Positions 26,043 through 36,600 of a stretch of 64,000 nucleotides of DNA are shown here, piece by piece. Source of the DNA: Gymnorhina tibicen (taxonomy: Eukaryota; Chordata; Aves; Passeriformes; Artamidae); NCBI GenBank assembly GCA_013399875.1, contig VXAZ01008128.1, forward strand, positions 186,001 to 250,000. The letters run 5' to 3'. Positions within the stretch are counted from its first letter, which is position 1. The number at the start of each line of letters is the position of its first letter. The translations under genes were made by a program, and so were the position numbers. The notes under the pieces were generated by a model. That model did not search any database. It worked only from the letters and a program-made list of their open reading frames with translations, and had not been told where the DNA came from.

Positions 26043-27716
26043 CCGGTAACTCCTTGTAAAATCAACTCCTGACCTTGTAAAATCAACTTCTGGTAACGTA
26101 GAAGTAAAGTTAGCTGTTAACTACCTCCAGGTTCCTTGCAGGTTACCTCCTGGAATCATTTAACATAAGTGTAGTAGGCCTGTTCTTGTGTTCATGCTTA
26201 AGCCAGTGCTGTACCTAAAAGAAGTGACAACCTAATTAATGTATGAACACTGGAGAAAGACCCAATGTGTGTTGTGGTAGCAGAAATGTTCTACAGACAT
26301 TGGGACCTCATTCACGCTAAAATGTGGAGTAAAGCTGGGAAAGGGGAAAAAAAACTTGCCTTGCTCCTATTCCAGAAAGAAAACCAGCCTGTTAGAATGA
26401 GTTTCTTGTAACTGTTCACTTAAGCCACTTACAAAACAGTTTTACTTGTATAACTGTTTAGTGAAGGCTAAAATCTGTAGTTCAGTTATTCCTGTTACTG
26501 TTGTTTTACTGTGCAGAAATGGTGTACTTCCTTACCTAGACTTTAATTCCAGAGGCTACACATTTTTCTATAACAGCTGTCTTGCTGTTGTCTTGCTATA
26601 TTAAAATCTCATGCTTTGTTTGGCTCTTGTAGAAAGAACTTCAGTTGACTGGTTTGTTTGTGTTTTTTTACAGGAGTACAGTAAAATGAGAAGACCATCC
26701 TGTGACCTTGTCAACAGGCACATGAATATTTGAGAAACAGTCTGAACCGTGATGTTAAAAATGAAGAACTCAACTCATGGAAAGAATATGTAACATTTCA
26801 GACTAAAGATCCTTCCAGCAAATACCAGTTCTTATCATGATGAATACAACAGTATGTGGTGTCAGTTTTCAGTCTTACTTGGTAGACTGTTTACTAGTTT
26901 CTGAAATAACGCAATCCCAATACAAGGAATTTTAACACCTTATAGTTTGTAGAGCAGCTTGTGTAATCTAACCTTGGTTTACAGCAACTGCAGGTGCTGA
27001 ATTAGATATTAATTTTTAAAACCTTTCTGGGGATTATGTGATACTAGGAAAATCTGACGTGCAGTAATGCTGTGCTGCAGTGTGTTAAGATATGAAAGAC
27101 TAATCCCACTCAATATTGATGACAACAGCAAATGCCTGCCAGCTCACCTGGTGTGCTGTTTGGGCAGTACCTTGTGTCCATGTGTTCCTGCTGGGATGGG
27201 CACTGGCCTCCTACCACAGTCACATTAAACATTAGCCTATGTGATACCCACTGAACGTGTCGAGTATGCAGAGCAGGAGAAAAGAGAAACTTTACTGTGT
27301 TCCTTTAGAAAAGGCAGTCACTAAGACAGCATCAGTAACTGCAGTATTTTCTAAGAGCTGTGGTTTACCAATGCCACGAGTTATCTCATAGAGTGTAAAA
27401 ACTTGGTGATACTTAATGAAAAGGGAAAGAACTGGGTCACATGCCCTAAATCTGACATCAGTTTTCCAGAGTTTTGCTGTACTAGAGGTAAATGCTGATG
27501 CTGAAGAGGCACATTGTTACAGGTACAGTAGGAGCAGGGCTAGTTTCCCATCTTGGCCTGTGCATAGGAGCAATCTAGTTGAGAAACACTGAAGATTGCT
27601 TCAACTCTGATATCTTTAATGGTAAGCTTTGGAAAACACAACTGTTTGTTCTGAAGACCAGGTCAGTATTTGAGGCATATCATGCTTCTAGTGCTAGCAA
27701 GGAAGTGAATAATAAA
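26043..27716 (+). other. CCNG1 3' untranslated region (approximate)
   Basis: Non-coding sequence after the CCNG1 stop, up to a canonical AATAAA at 27711-27716. It starts with a 21-bp imperfect tandem duplication (26052-26072 and 26073-26093). A donor-like CCG|GTAACT ten bases or so after the stop codon and an acceptor-like TTTTTTTACAG ending at 26673 may delimit a 3'UTR intron. The real end could be later, since an ATTAAA lies near 28170. Confidence 0.55.
27711..27716 (+). terminator. Candidate CCNG1 poly(A) signal
   Basis: Canonical AATAAA about 1.7 kb after the CCNG1 stop codon. It is the first such hexamer I found on this strand downstream of the gene. Cleavage is not demonstrated. Confidence 0.5.
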
Positions 27717-28330
27717 AATGTATTGTCGTACATTAGATGAAAAGAGATTCTGGGAGAGTGTTGCTAATGTCCTCTTGAATTCTGCATCACTGTGGGGCAG
27801 AGGCTGTTAGCAACAGGCTGTTAAACCTGATTGTTACATGGATTGATGGAGTGGAGAAGGAGAGATCAGAGTGTGGAATGAAGTGTTAGTCAGCCAACCC
27901 TTCCCTGTAATGGTATCAGCTGAGGTGGAAACCATTCTTTGCATATCTCAAACTAGTTAAAGCTTTCACAGAAGACTCCATACCAAAGCTCTCTACTGAA
28001 CAAATCAAGTCTTCTCATGAGCTCATGGGAGTGATTGCACTGTAAAACGTGTAACTGGGTATTGTGCTGACCTGTGCAAAGTGATTCAAAGGTGTGGTTG
28101 GCCTACTGGGAGAGGATGCAATGTTCGATTCTAATTGTCCTGTCTCAATATTAAGATATGTACCTTTAAATTAAACATTGAAATGTGCTTAACTAAATAG
28201 CTTTCTTCTTGTCTGTTACAAAAGATCTTAGTAGGAAGCCTATAAACATGATTTATAACTGAACAGTAAGTACCTGGAGGAAAATTTCCAGGCAGGAGGT
28301 AGGACATAATGGAGATTCTTTTTTCCCCAG

Positions 28331-28336
28331 TTTATT
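28331..28336 (-). terminator. Possible NUDCD2 poly(A) signal
   Basis: TTTATT on the plus strand reads AATAAA on the minus strand, 1.15 kb after the NUDCD2 stop. If used, the NUDCD2 3'UTR would run through the CR1 fragment at 28408-29125. No AATAAA was found closer to the stop, but weaker variants exist (AGTAAA, minus strand, at 29182-29187). Confidence 0.3.
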
Positions 28337-28407
28337 TTTATAAGGAGCAGCTAAACAACCACATGAGAAAATGTTAAATATCTTAAAATATCTGTTCTTC
28401 AGCAGTG

Positions 28408-29125
28408 AATCACAGAATGGGTCAGGCTGGAAGGGACCATGGGTGGGATCTGTTGGTCCCACCTCCCTGCTCAAGCAGGGTCATCCCAGAAGACATGATT
28501 TAGGATTTCATCCAGACATTTCTTGATTAACCCCAGTAAGGCAGACTCCAAACCATCTGTGGGAAACCTGTTCCTGTGCAGTCACTGCACAGGGAAGAAT
28601 GTCTTCCTTGTGTCCAGGTGGAACTTCCTGTGCATCAGTTTGTGCCCACTGCCTCTTGTCCTGTTGCTACACACCACGGAGCAGAGCCTGGTCCCTGCTC
28701 TGAGCCCTCCCTGCAGACAGGGACAGACAGGGATGAGGTCCCCTCAACTCTGTCTCCTCTCAAGGCTGAACAGCCCCAGCTCCCAAAGCCTTTTCCTTGC
28801 AGGGATATTCTCCCTTCCACAGCCTCTGCTGGACTCATTCCAGGAGCTCCATGTCCCTCCTGTCCTAAAGCGCCCAGTTGGACACAGCACTCCAGATTTG
28901 GCCTCACCAGGGCTGAGCAGAGGGGCAGGATCACCTCCCTGACCTTCTGGCAATGTTTTTCCTTATTCATCCCAGGATACCATTGGCCTTCTTGTCCCCC
29001 AGGGCACTGCTGGCTCAGGAACAGCTCCTTGTCCACCAGGACCCCAAGGTCCTTCTCTACAGAGCTGCCCTCCAGCAGATCAGCCCCAGCCTGGTGCATG
29101 GGAAGATGCCTTCCCAAGTGTAGAT
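28408..29125 (-). mobile_element. CR1 LINE 3' fragment
   Basis: The plus strand reads AATCACAGAATGG then GGCTGGAAGGGACC, the reverse complement of the typical CR1 3' end, so the element lies on the minus strand. The minus-strand translation across about 28635-29120 keeps motifs of the C-terminal part of CR1 ORF2 (SSVEKDLGVLVD, REVILPLCSALVRPNLE). An open frame still covers it, but it is only a 5'-truncated remnant with internal loss. It lies between the convergent CCNG1 and NUDCD2 genes. The 5' boundary is approximate. Confidence 0.9.
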
Positions 29126-29486
29126 AGGCAAGAATAATATATCCTTGCATAAAGACAAATGGTAGAATTATAACTGATTTGTTTACTATGGTGTTTCTCA
29201 AAAAAAAAACAAAAACACTCAAACCAAACATTCTGCTTAAAGACGTTACTTTTTTATGTACACCTTTCTCTATAGTTTGTGCCGTAGTATTACAAAGTTA
29301 TCACAGCTTATAAATCAGCTGGTAACATTTCGTCTTCATTCTGCTGGAAAAGATCTTCTTTCTCTTCACTGAAGTAATTACTTTTGACAACAATCCATTG
29401 AAGAGATCACTGAAGTCTTCAACAGTACATGATTCCAGTCCTTAACTGTAACGTGTAATTTGTCTAAAGGATCACATATAAAAAGT

Positions 29487-32400
29487 TTACTTTTCAAGAC
29501 TGGAAAAGTCTGGTCCTCCTTTGCTGTAGTTTCCAGAAATTTCTGCCCCACTGAAGTCAAATCCAGGGTTCTGATGGAGGTAAAATTAAAAATTGTTTTG
29601 TAAATAAATTATTTAGAACAAAAATGCTTTAAAAAATCCCAGACAACCCACAAACAAAAACCCTAAAATGCTTTCTGTTAATATTCTGCCATTGTAACAA
29701 GAACACGTAACAATCAACTTGTCATACGTTTATCACAGCACTGAACTACTTGGAAAATGCGTCAACAAACTGAATTGTCATAGTTTGGTTGCCTGTTGCT
29801 GAAGTGACTTTGTAATGCTGTTCTTGACTTGGCAAGCAGATCTTCCAGAAAAGAAACACTAAGGAAAGTTTAAGAAAGAGATCTGGCTTTTGGTGTTCTT
29901 TGAAATTGCCTTTTGAAAATCTAAGTACATGCCCTGATGGATAACAAGGTTCATAAAACTGCTGTTCTCTGCTGCAGTACATAGCCTGTTGATTGAGCTG
30001 CTAAGTAAAATGTAATTCTACAACTCTGCAGACACGTACAGGAATAGTTGTGTGCTAAAGGTATAGCAAAACAATTTAAGCAATTTTAGTGAAAGCGCAA
30101 GGAACACCTTTCCCAACTAACTATTCTACTCCACCTTACGTTATAAACAAGCATATCCAGTAGTTTGATGTTCGAACTTTATTGTAAATATGGCTAAGTC
30201 ATAATTCTAGATAACAGCAGAAGTTGTGTGTAGCCTAACAAGTGAAAACTTGTTAGGAACAGGCAATAAGTAAAACAGCAATAGCCCATCTAAACTCACC
30301 TGGACTTTTCAAAAACCCTGCAGACAGAGTGCAGACAGAATAATCTCTTCAAAGCACAGTAATAAAACCTTGTAAGCATTTTATAGATATTGAACTAAAT
30401 AATATATTTCCATGGCATTTGCTCAGCTTTCCTGGCCATAACCTCTGTGTGCTAACAAAAAATACAAGGAGTAATTATGGTCCTTCAACTTACTTCTCTT
30501 TGGAATCGCTCCAGTGTAAGTTTCCTTTGCATCTGATCCTGTACCCAAGGGTCAGCCGCATATTCATTTTCTAACAGAGATGTCCAACAATTTCCAGCAT
30601 CTCTATTTGTCTTCATTAGAACAATTCGTATCAGCTGCCTGTCCTCTGTTGAATGAAAACACATAGAACAACCTTTAAACTCAGTCCTATGTGCTGGTTC
30701 TTGGTTTGGTGAATTCACCATTAACAAGCACAAGACATGAAGTAGTTTAAATTCTTAATGCCAATGCCAACCTGGTTCTTGATAAATAAATAAACATTAA
30801 CAAGAAAAAGAAGGCTGAAGCAAAGATAGCCTGTACTGTCATCTCTCCCCTTCTGGCCTGTGAAATGCTGAAGCTGTTTTAAGGGATTAAAACACAGTTC
30901 CTAAGTACTTCTATTGCAAACATAAAATAACCTCTTGGAGAGGTTCACAACAGAGAAAAGATTTAATCTATTAATACAGACAACTGTGCTAAGGCAATAA
31001 TGAAAAATTTGAGGTCAGGCTTTACAGAGAGTTATTACCAGCAGAAGCCAGAACTAAGTTTTAGCAACATATGAATGAATGATTATTTAAACAATGCGTA
31101 TGGCTGTAGAGAATATATTGGAAGCATGTTTCAAAGTAAATGTGCAGGGTATTTAGTTCTGCTGAAGTAAATAAATACAGCATTGAAGTGCATTTTGAAT
31201 GCACTTGAGTATTCACATACTGAAAAAGACTGGGCTTCACAATGTGTGTTAACACTTCTAGTTTTCATGCTTAAATTAATAAATTATCAATCAATCTTTA
31301 AAATAAATATTGAATGGAAAAGAAAATCCTTCATAGGAAACATTGAGAGGTACAGCCCACAAATATGATTGCCAAACTCCAAAATATTCTGAATACTTTA
31401 CAGTATTTATGATATAATGGCCAGGTAAGGTTTTTTTCTTCATTATATGTAGGTACCTTAGTGTGATTTTTAAATTTCTTTCTGATTCTCTTGGACTGTA
31501 GATTTTGTCACTCATTCAAAAAATGTAATGCATAAAAAGTAATAATTACGGAGATTCATAGACCACACAACTGTACCGTAACTGTTTACTTTTAAATGAA
31601 GATTTGCAAAATCTTCTCACTATATGGAAATGTTTGTAACCCATTGATTATGACCTTCCAGGGTGTGGCATTTTCTCATTAACCGTAGTCTCAAGTGCTT
31701 TTGTAGTACCTCAGTTCTCTAATCCAGCAATGATTGCCTTTTTACAAAGTTATGTATAGGGAAGAAAGTAATCTTTCCCATTAATAAAGAGGGGGTAAAC
31801 TATTCTGCAGTGTCTATTGGAAAGTATTACTGCCTTTATAATGTCACTTCAGATGTAGGTTATTACCTAAGGTCCACGTTCCTTCATCAGTTACTGTAGA
31901 GTCAAAAAGTTTACCCTGCAAAAGACAGGTACAGTATTACAAATCAGTAAAACCTCTTCAGCATCTAGTTCACATTGAGTTATGAAGTTTTACTCACAAC
32001 TTAACCACCTTGTATTCTGCTGAAAATGAATAGGGTGATCTGGCCCTACAAATATAGATTTGCATGTAGCCTGTCAAAGAATTATTGCTTGTTATACAAT
32101 TTTTTTTAAAATGAAGCATTTAATACCTGTCATTGTTTCAGTATCTAGAGTCATTGAAAAGGCTTGTGTTTCTCAGCAGGTAATGCCATTTTTAATAATC
32201 TTGTCATGAAAATGCAAGTGTTTTTGCCAGGAGTAACATCTAGCTCTGGTGCAGGGTACAGGTAGTATGAGCAGTTCATTATAAATGTGAAAGTAAATCT
32301 GTCTTTAGGCTGGGGGTTTTGGCTTTCTGGAGCAAGTAAAGCTGTACACTGAAATGCTGTCCACATCCACATTAAAATCCATGTGAATTTGTATTTTTCA

Positions 32401-33343
32401 TAGAATCACAGAATGGTTTGGGTTGGAAGGGACCTTAAAGTTCATCTCATTCCAGCTCCCTGCCATGGGCTGGGACACCTTCCAGTAGATAAGGTTGATC
32501 CACGCTCCATCTGACCTGGCCTTGAACACTTCCAGAGATGGGGCATCCCTAGCTCCTCTGGGCAACCTGTGCCAGGGCCTCACCACCCTCACAGGGAAGA
32601 ATTTCTTCCTAATATCCTGTATAACACTGTCTTCTGACAGTTTAAAGCTCTTCCCCTTTGTCCCATCATTACATGGCCTTGTAAGAAGTCCTTCTCCATC
32701 TCTCTTTCCATGTACTGGAATACAGGCACCATCTGAAAAACCTCGTGCAGGTGAACAAAACTGTTTCCAATGAATATGATTTTTAATGTATCAAACCTGG
32801 AATAAAGAACAGGCACCACAGGGCATAGGTGTTCAAACCTTCTCCCAGGAGACTAATGATAGCACATGAGGACACAGTCTAAGCTGTGCCAGGGCAAGTC
32901 TGGGTTGGACATCAGTAAGAAATTTCACAGGAAGTGTGATTAGACATTGGATCAGGCTGCCCAGGGAGGCGGAGTCACAGTCCCTGGAGGTGTTTAAGGA
33001 AAGCCCATGGTCGGTTGACACAGTCGGTCATAGGCTGAACTCCATGATCTCAGAGGTATTTTATAACCGAATTGAGACCGTGCCCCCTCGGCGCCCCGCG
33101 GCCTCCGCGTCCGGCGCGGCTGCCGGCCCGTTCCCCCCGGGCTGCCCGCGGTACCTGCAGCAGCTCCTGCCCGCGCACGGCCAGGGCGATGTGCCGGCTC
33201 CGCAGGCTGCAGCGCACGTCCTTGGCGCGGGTGCCCGGCGGGACGCGCACCTCGATGAACACCTCCTCCAACGTCTGGTACCAGCGGCCCCAGGGCGTCC
33301 CGCAGGGCACCACCCCGCTGCGCTCCTCGAACGGAGCCGACAT
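29487..33343 (-). CDS. NUDCD2: NudC domain-containing protein 2
   Basis: The exons in transcript order on the minus strand are 33343-33155, 31915-31867, 30645-30494 and 29570-29487 (stop TAA). Introns are GT-AG and the phases sum to 474 nt, or 157 residues, identical in length to the human protein. It starts MSAPFEERSGVVPCGTPWG, followed by a CS (p23-like) domain at about residues 14-104 (WYQTLEEVFIEVRVPPGTRAK, ending VLMKTNRDAGNCWTSLL). The acidic/helical tail has AADPWVQDQMQRKLTLERF and ends PDFSSLEK. NudC-family CS proteins act as HSP90 co-chaperones; mammalian NUDCD2 is reported to stabilise LIS1 and act at dynein and centrosomes. The start codon lies 323 bp from that of HMMR on the other strand, a shared promoter. 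Two CR1 fragments lie in intron 1. Confidence 0.97.
32399..32735 (-). mobile_element. CR1 LINE 3' fragment in NUDCD2 intron 1
   Basis: CATAGAATCACAGAATGG followed by TTGGGTTGGAAGGGACC is the reverse complement of a CR1 3' terminus, here with its ATTCTATG-type tail. The fragment covers about 340 bp, sense with respect to NUDCD2. The inner boundary is uncertain (32730-32790). Confidence 0.9.
32838..33075 (+). mobile_element. CR1 LINE 3' fragment beside NUDCD2 exon 1
   Basis: Plus-strand sequence with typical CR1 landmarks: GGTTGGACATCAGTAAGAA, then CAGGCTGCCCAGGGAGG, TCCCTGGAGGTGTTTAAGG and CATGATCTCAGAGGT. It lacks the final ATTCTATG repeats. It lies antisense within NUDCD2 intron 1 and ends about 80 bp from the exon 1 donor. 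It is in opposite orientation to the fragment at 32399-32735, so the two form a diverged inverted repeat. Confidence 0.85.
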
Positions 33344-33666
33344 GGAACACGGCCGGCAGCGCTCCGCTCGGCGATCCGCACCGAACCGCACAGCACCGAA
33401 CCGCACAGCGTCCCGCACCGCTCCGCGATCCCGGCCCAGCTCCGCGATGCCGACCCCGCTCTCAGCTCCGACCCTCCGGGAGCGCCCGCCCCACGCACGC
33501 GCACCGCAGGCCACGCCCCCCCGCCGGGTCCGCAGCGCGCGTGCCCCGCGCCGGGCGCGCCGATTGGCCGAAGGCGGGTGGGGCGGCAGGAACTGATTGG
33601 CTGGGCGGCGCGCGCTGTGGCCGTTGGCCCCTTTGAACGCCGGGGCCCCGGGGTCTCAGTGCTGTC
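33344..33666. promoter_or_regulatory. Bidirectional NUDCD2/HMMR promoter with CCAAT boxes and CHR
   Basis: This 323-bp GC-rich segment separates the NUDCD2 start codon (minus strand) from the HMMR start codon (plus strand). Two inverted CCAAT boxes (ATTGG) lie at 33563-33567 and 33596-33600, exactly 33 bp apart. A CHR-type hexamer TTTGAA follows at 33632-33637, just before the HMMR start. CCAAT pairs at about 32-33 bp plus a CHR are the known architecture of G2/M promoters bound by NF-Y and by DREAM/MMB. HMMR is a known cell-cycle-periodic gene. Factor binding is inferred. The surrounding CpG island spans about 33,075-33,860. Confidence 0.82.
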
Positions 33667-36600
33667 ATGGCCTCTGCGCGCGCGCCGCTCCGCCGCCACC
33701 ACCTCCACCGCGATGGCAGTGCTGGTACGTGAGGAGAGGGGACAGAGGGAGCGGGGGTGAGCCATTCGACGGTGCCCGAGGGATCAGGCACCGGCCTCAG
33801 TGTGTCCCTTCCTGTGAGGAGCAGCCCGTAGCGCGGTGCCTGAGGACCCTCTGAGTTCTCGCAGGGGTCCCCTTCTTAGGTAGAAGGTCCCGACTTCGTG
33901 TCTAGCTCTGGCATGCCAAATATAGTAGTGAACATGTATAATGTACGTAGTAACTAAAGCGGTGCCAAGCCGTGCTGGCCTCTGGTTCCGTAGTACAGCG
34001 CTGTACGAGGAACGTGCAGGGCTTGTCATGGCCGAGGCACTGCTAGCGAAAGCGTTTTCTGATGCACGAGTCTCTCACAGTGAGACTTTGGCTGTAGACT
34101 TACCCTAGATATGTTAGCAGCCTCAACTCATCGAAGCTGAAAACCCTGTCATTTACCTTCATTGTTTTCTGCTGTTCTGAAAAATCTCATTTCTAGCACG
34201 TACCCCCCTGGAAGGATCCCGTAACGTTAAGCCTTCAGATGGAGTGAGAAGTTTGCTCTCCTCTGAAGCATGCCAAGGGGTTAGGAAACAGAAGAATAAG
34301 TAAAAATTGCACAGAACACAATAATAAGATATCCTTAGATGCTACAATTGTTAGTGCTGTTACTGCACTAACTGTTTCAGTTCTTCAGAAATTGGTTTTT
34401 GTTGTAGAGATTCACTGCCTACCTTCTGGCTCAAAGGAGCAGCTATAAAAACATCTACTGGAATCTTCCAAAAATAGCTTTATATGTGACTTCTGCTAAT
34501 TGGGGGGGCCTCTGGAGGTCAAATAAACTACTTATTAACCTTGAGTTTAGAGATACTTTTATGCATTTTTAATATATAAAGCATCCCTCAGTTCAAAACT
34601 GACATTATGGATCTGGATCATGGCAGGGAAACTTGGTAGAAGTGGAAATATCAAAACTCTCTGTCACCTGGCAGTCTCTCTCTAAACTTTGTCAAACACT
34701 CACGTGACTAATATTGAACTGTCTGACTGCAGTAAAAAAGCAGCTGATATTGGGTTGTGAAGTTGATAGTCTAACATCCAGGTGGAATGTTGTCTTTTGT
34801 ACATAGTTAATTAACCTTGTGTAGTTTGGTCACATTTCCCTCCCTGTGTGTATGTGCACCCTCTTCCTTCACCATTTTCTTCTGCATCCTCCTTCAGGTG
34901 AGATGAATCTGAGCAGTGAGAAGTGTGCACCCACCCCAGTACCTACAAGGAGACTCACATCTCTCCAATCAACGGTAAGACTCTGCTGTGGTGTCTGTAG
35001 CTTTGTTAAATCCCAGCTAAATCTGTCTGACTGCTTAAACAATACAGCCTCTTCATACAATTGTCATTAACCTACCCAAGTGAACTATGGAGCATATTGT
35101 TGTGTCTGTGTTCCTTAGTAACTAAGCAGGAAAAATGAAATTACTGCATCCCTGGGAATCATGTGGTAATTAACCTGGGACTACAGAGCAGGTTGTTATA
35201 TGTGGTGCTACATATATATGGTGGTTGGGATTTCTTTTCCTCTTGCTCACCATGTAATAATGGTGTGACTCGTTCTTTTTAAGGAGATGGTGTTTTGGTT
35301 CCTTCTTTCATCGGCTGGGCAAGGCAGAATGGAAACCTGGTGGTGAAAGAAACAGGGAGGGGATGGTAGTGCATGTATAGGTTCTTAATGTCCTATGCAA
35401 GGATATGGATTTCAAGATTCATGTCTTAACAAGCTGAAAAATGATAGCCCTGACTTACTAATTAAGTTAATGAGTATTGATGATGTAGGATGAAATTCTG
35501 CAAACAAACCTGAGGTGAAGATATTAAAATGTTTTTATGAAGCTTAGGGGGTGCTAAAGTCTCCGATTTTGTTAATCTCCTTCCTGTCCCTGTGGTTATG
35601 AGCTGTCCCTTCAGAGTAATGCTGATGAGTATAAGGGTAAACCCCATCCTAACCTGATACTTTTCTGCCCTGTCTGGGAGAGACAGAGGTTTGCTCTTTA
35701 TTTGGTATGTATTTTTGTAGTATTGTCTATATGAAGCACCCACTCCTGTATTTGTGTTCAGCTACTGTGAAGCTAGAGATTTCTAACAGATCTTTTTTCC
35801 AAAGCCGGCTAATGGGATTGTGAAGACTAAAAACGATCTTATGCTTATGAAAGAGAGAAAGAAACAGAAGGCACTGGAGAAGGAGGTATGAATACATTAT
35901 GTGAGTGAAATCCTGTCGTGTTTCCCACTTACCATAATAAAAAATACAAGCTGATAGAATTGGCCTCTTTTGCATCACACAGCATACAAGTAGTTTACAA
36001 ACAGCTCTGTGCAAAAGAAAGATTATCAGATGTGCGTGTACAAAGCTAATGGAATTGCATTAATTCCTGCTGATTGTGAACAACTATTCTGTCAGTCTTC
36101 TCAAAAACAGAACTAAGTCCTCTATTGGCTACCCCATAAAGGTTCTGTTTTATTTAACAATTGCTAGCTGAGATTTTTTGCTCACTAATTCTCATACTTT
36201 TAATGCTTAAGAGGCACCCTAAACTGTAGCAGTACACTTCTGTGTGCTAATTGGTGCCTTATGTCTCAAATGTCACATTCTGCCTTTTTGTCTGTCACAG
36301 CCGAAAAGGAGAGTTTGCCTCTGTTGTGTGTTAAAGCTAAGACTATTCTAATTTTAACATGTGTTGTCTCAGTAGCATAAGTCAGGTGAAATGTTACTAT
36401 TGTATGGTGTGTAATAATAGAGAATTGTGGTGATTCTGTTATTTCCTTCCTGTGAATGAGAGTTGCAGATACATATTCTGAATGAAAGTAAATACAGTTT
36501 GGATACTTATGCCTGTGGTTTACTTGGAGAGGCTAAACTAAAGATAGTAGGAAATAAAGAAAATACCTCATGTTTTAGATTCGTGCTTTAGTGAGAGAAC

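Noticed and set aside
28635..29231. 198-codon minus-strand open frame near CCNG1/NUDCD2
   Set aside because: It is the C-terminal end of CR1 ORF2 in a truncated element, not a host gene.
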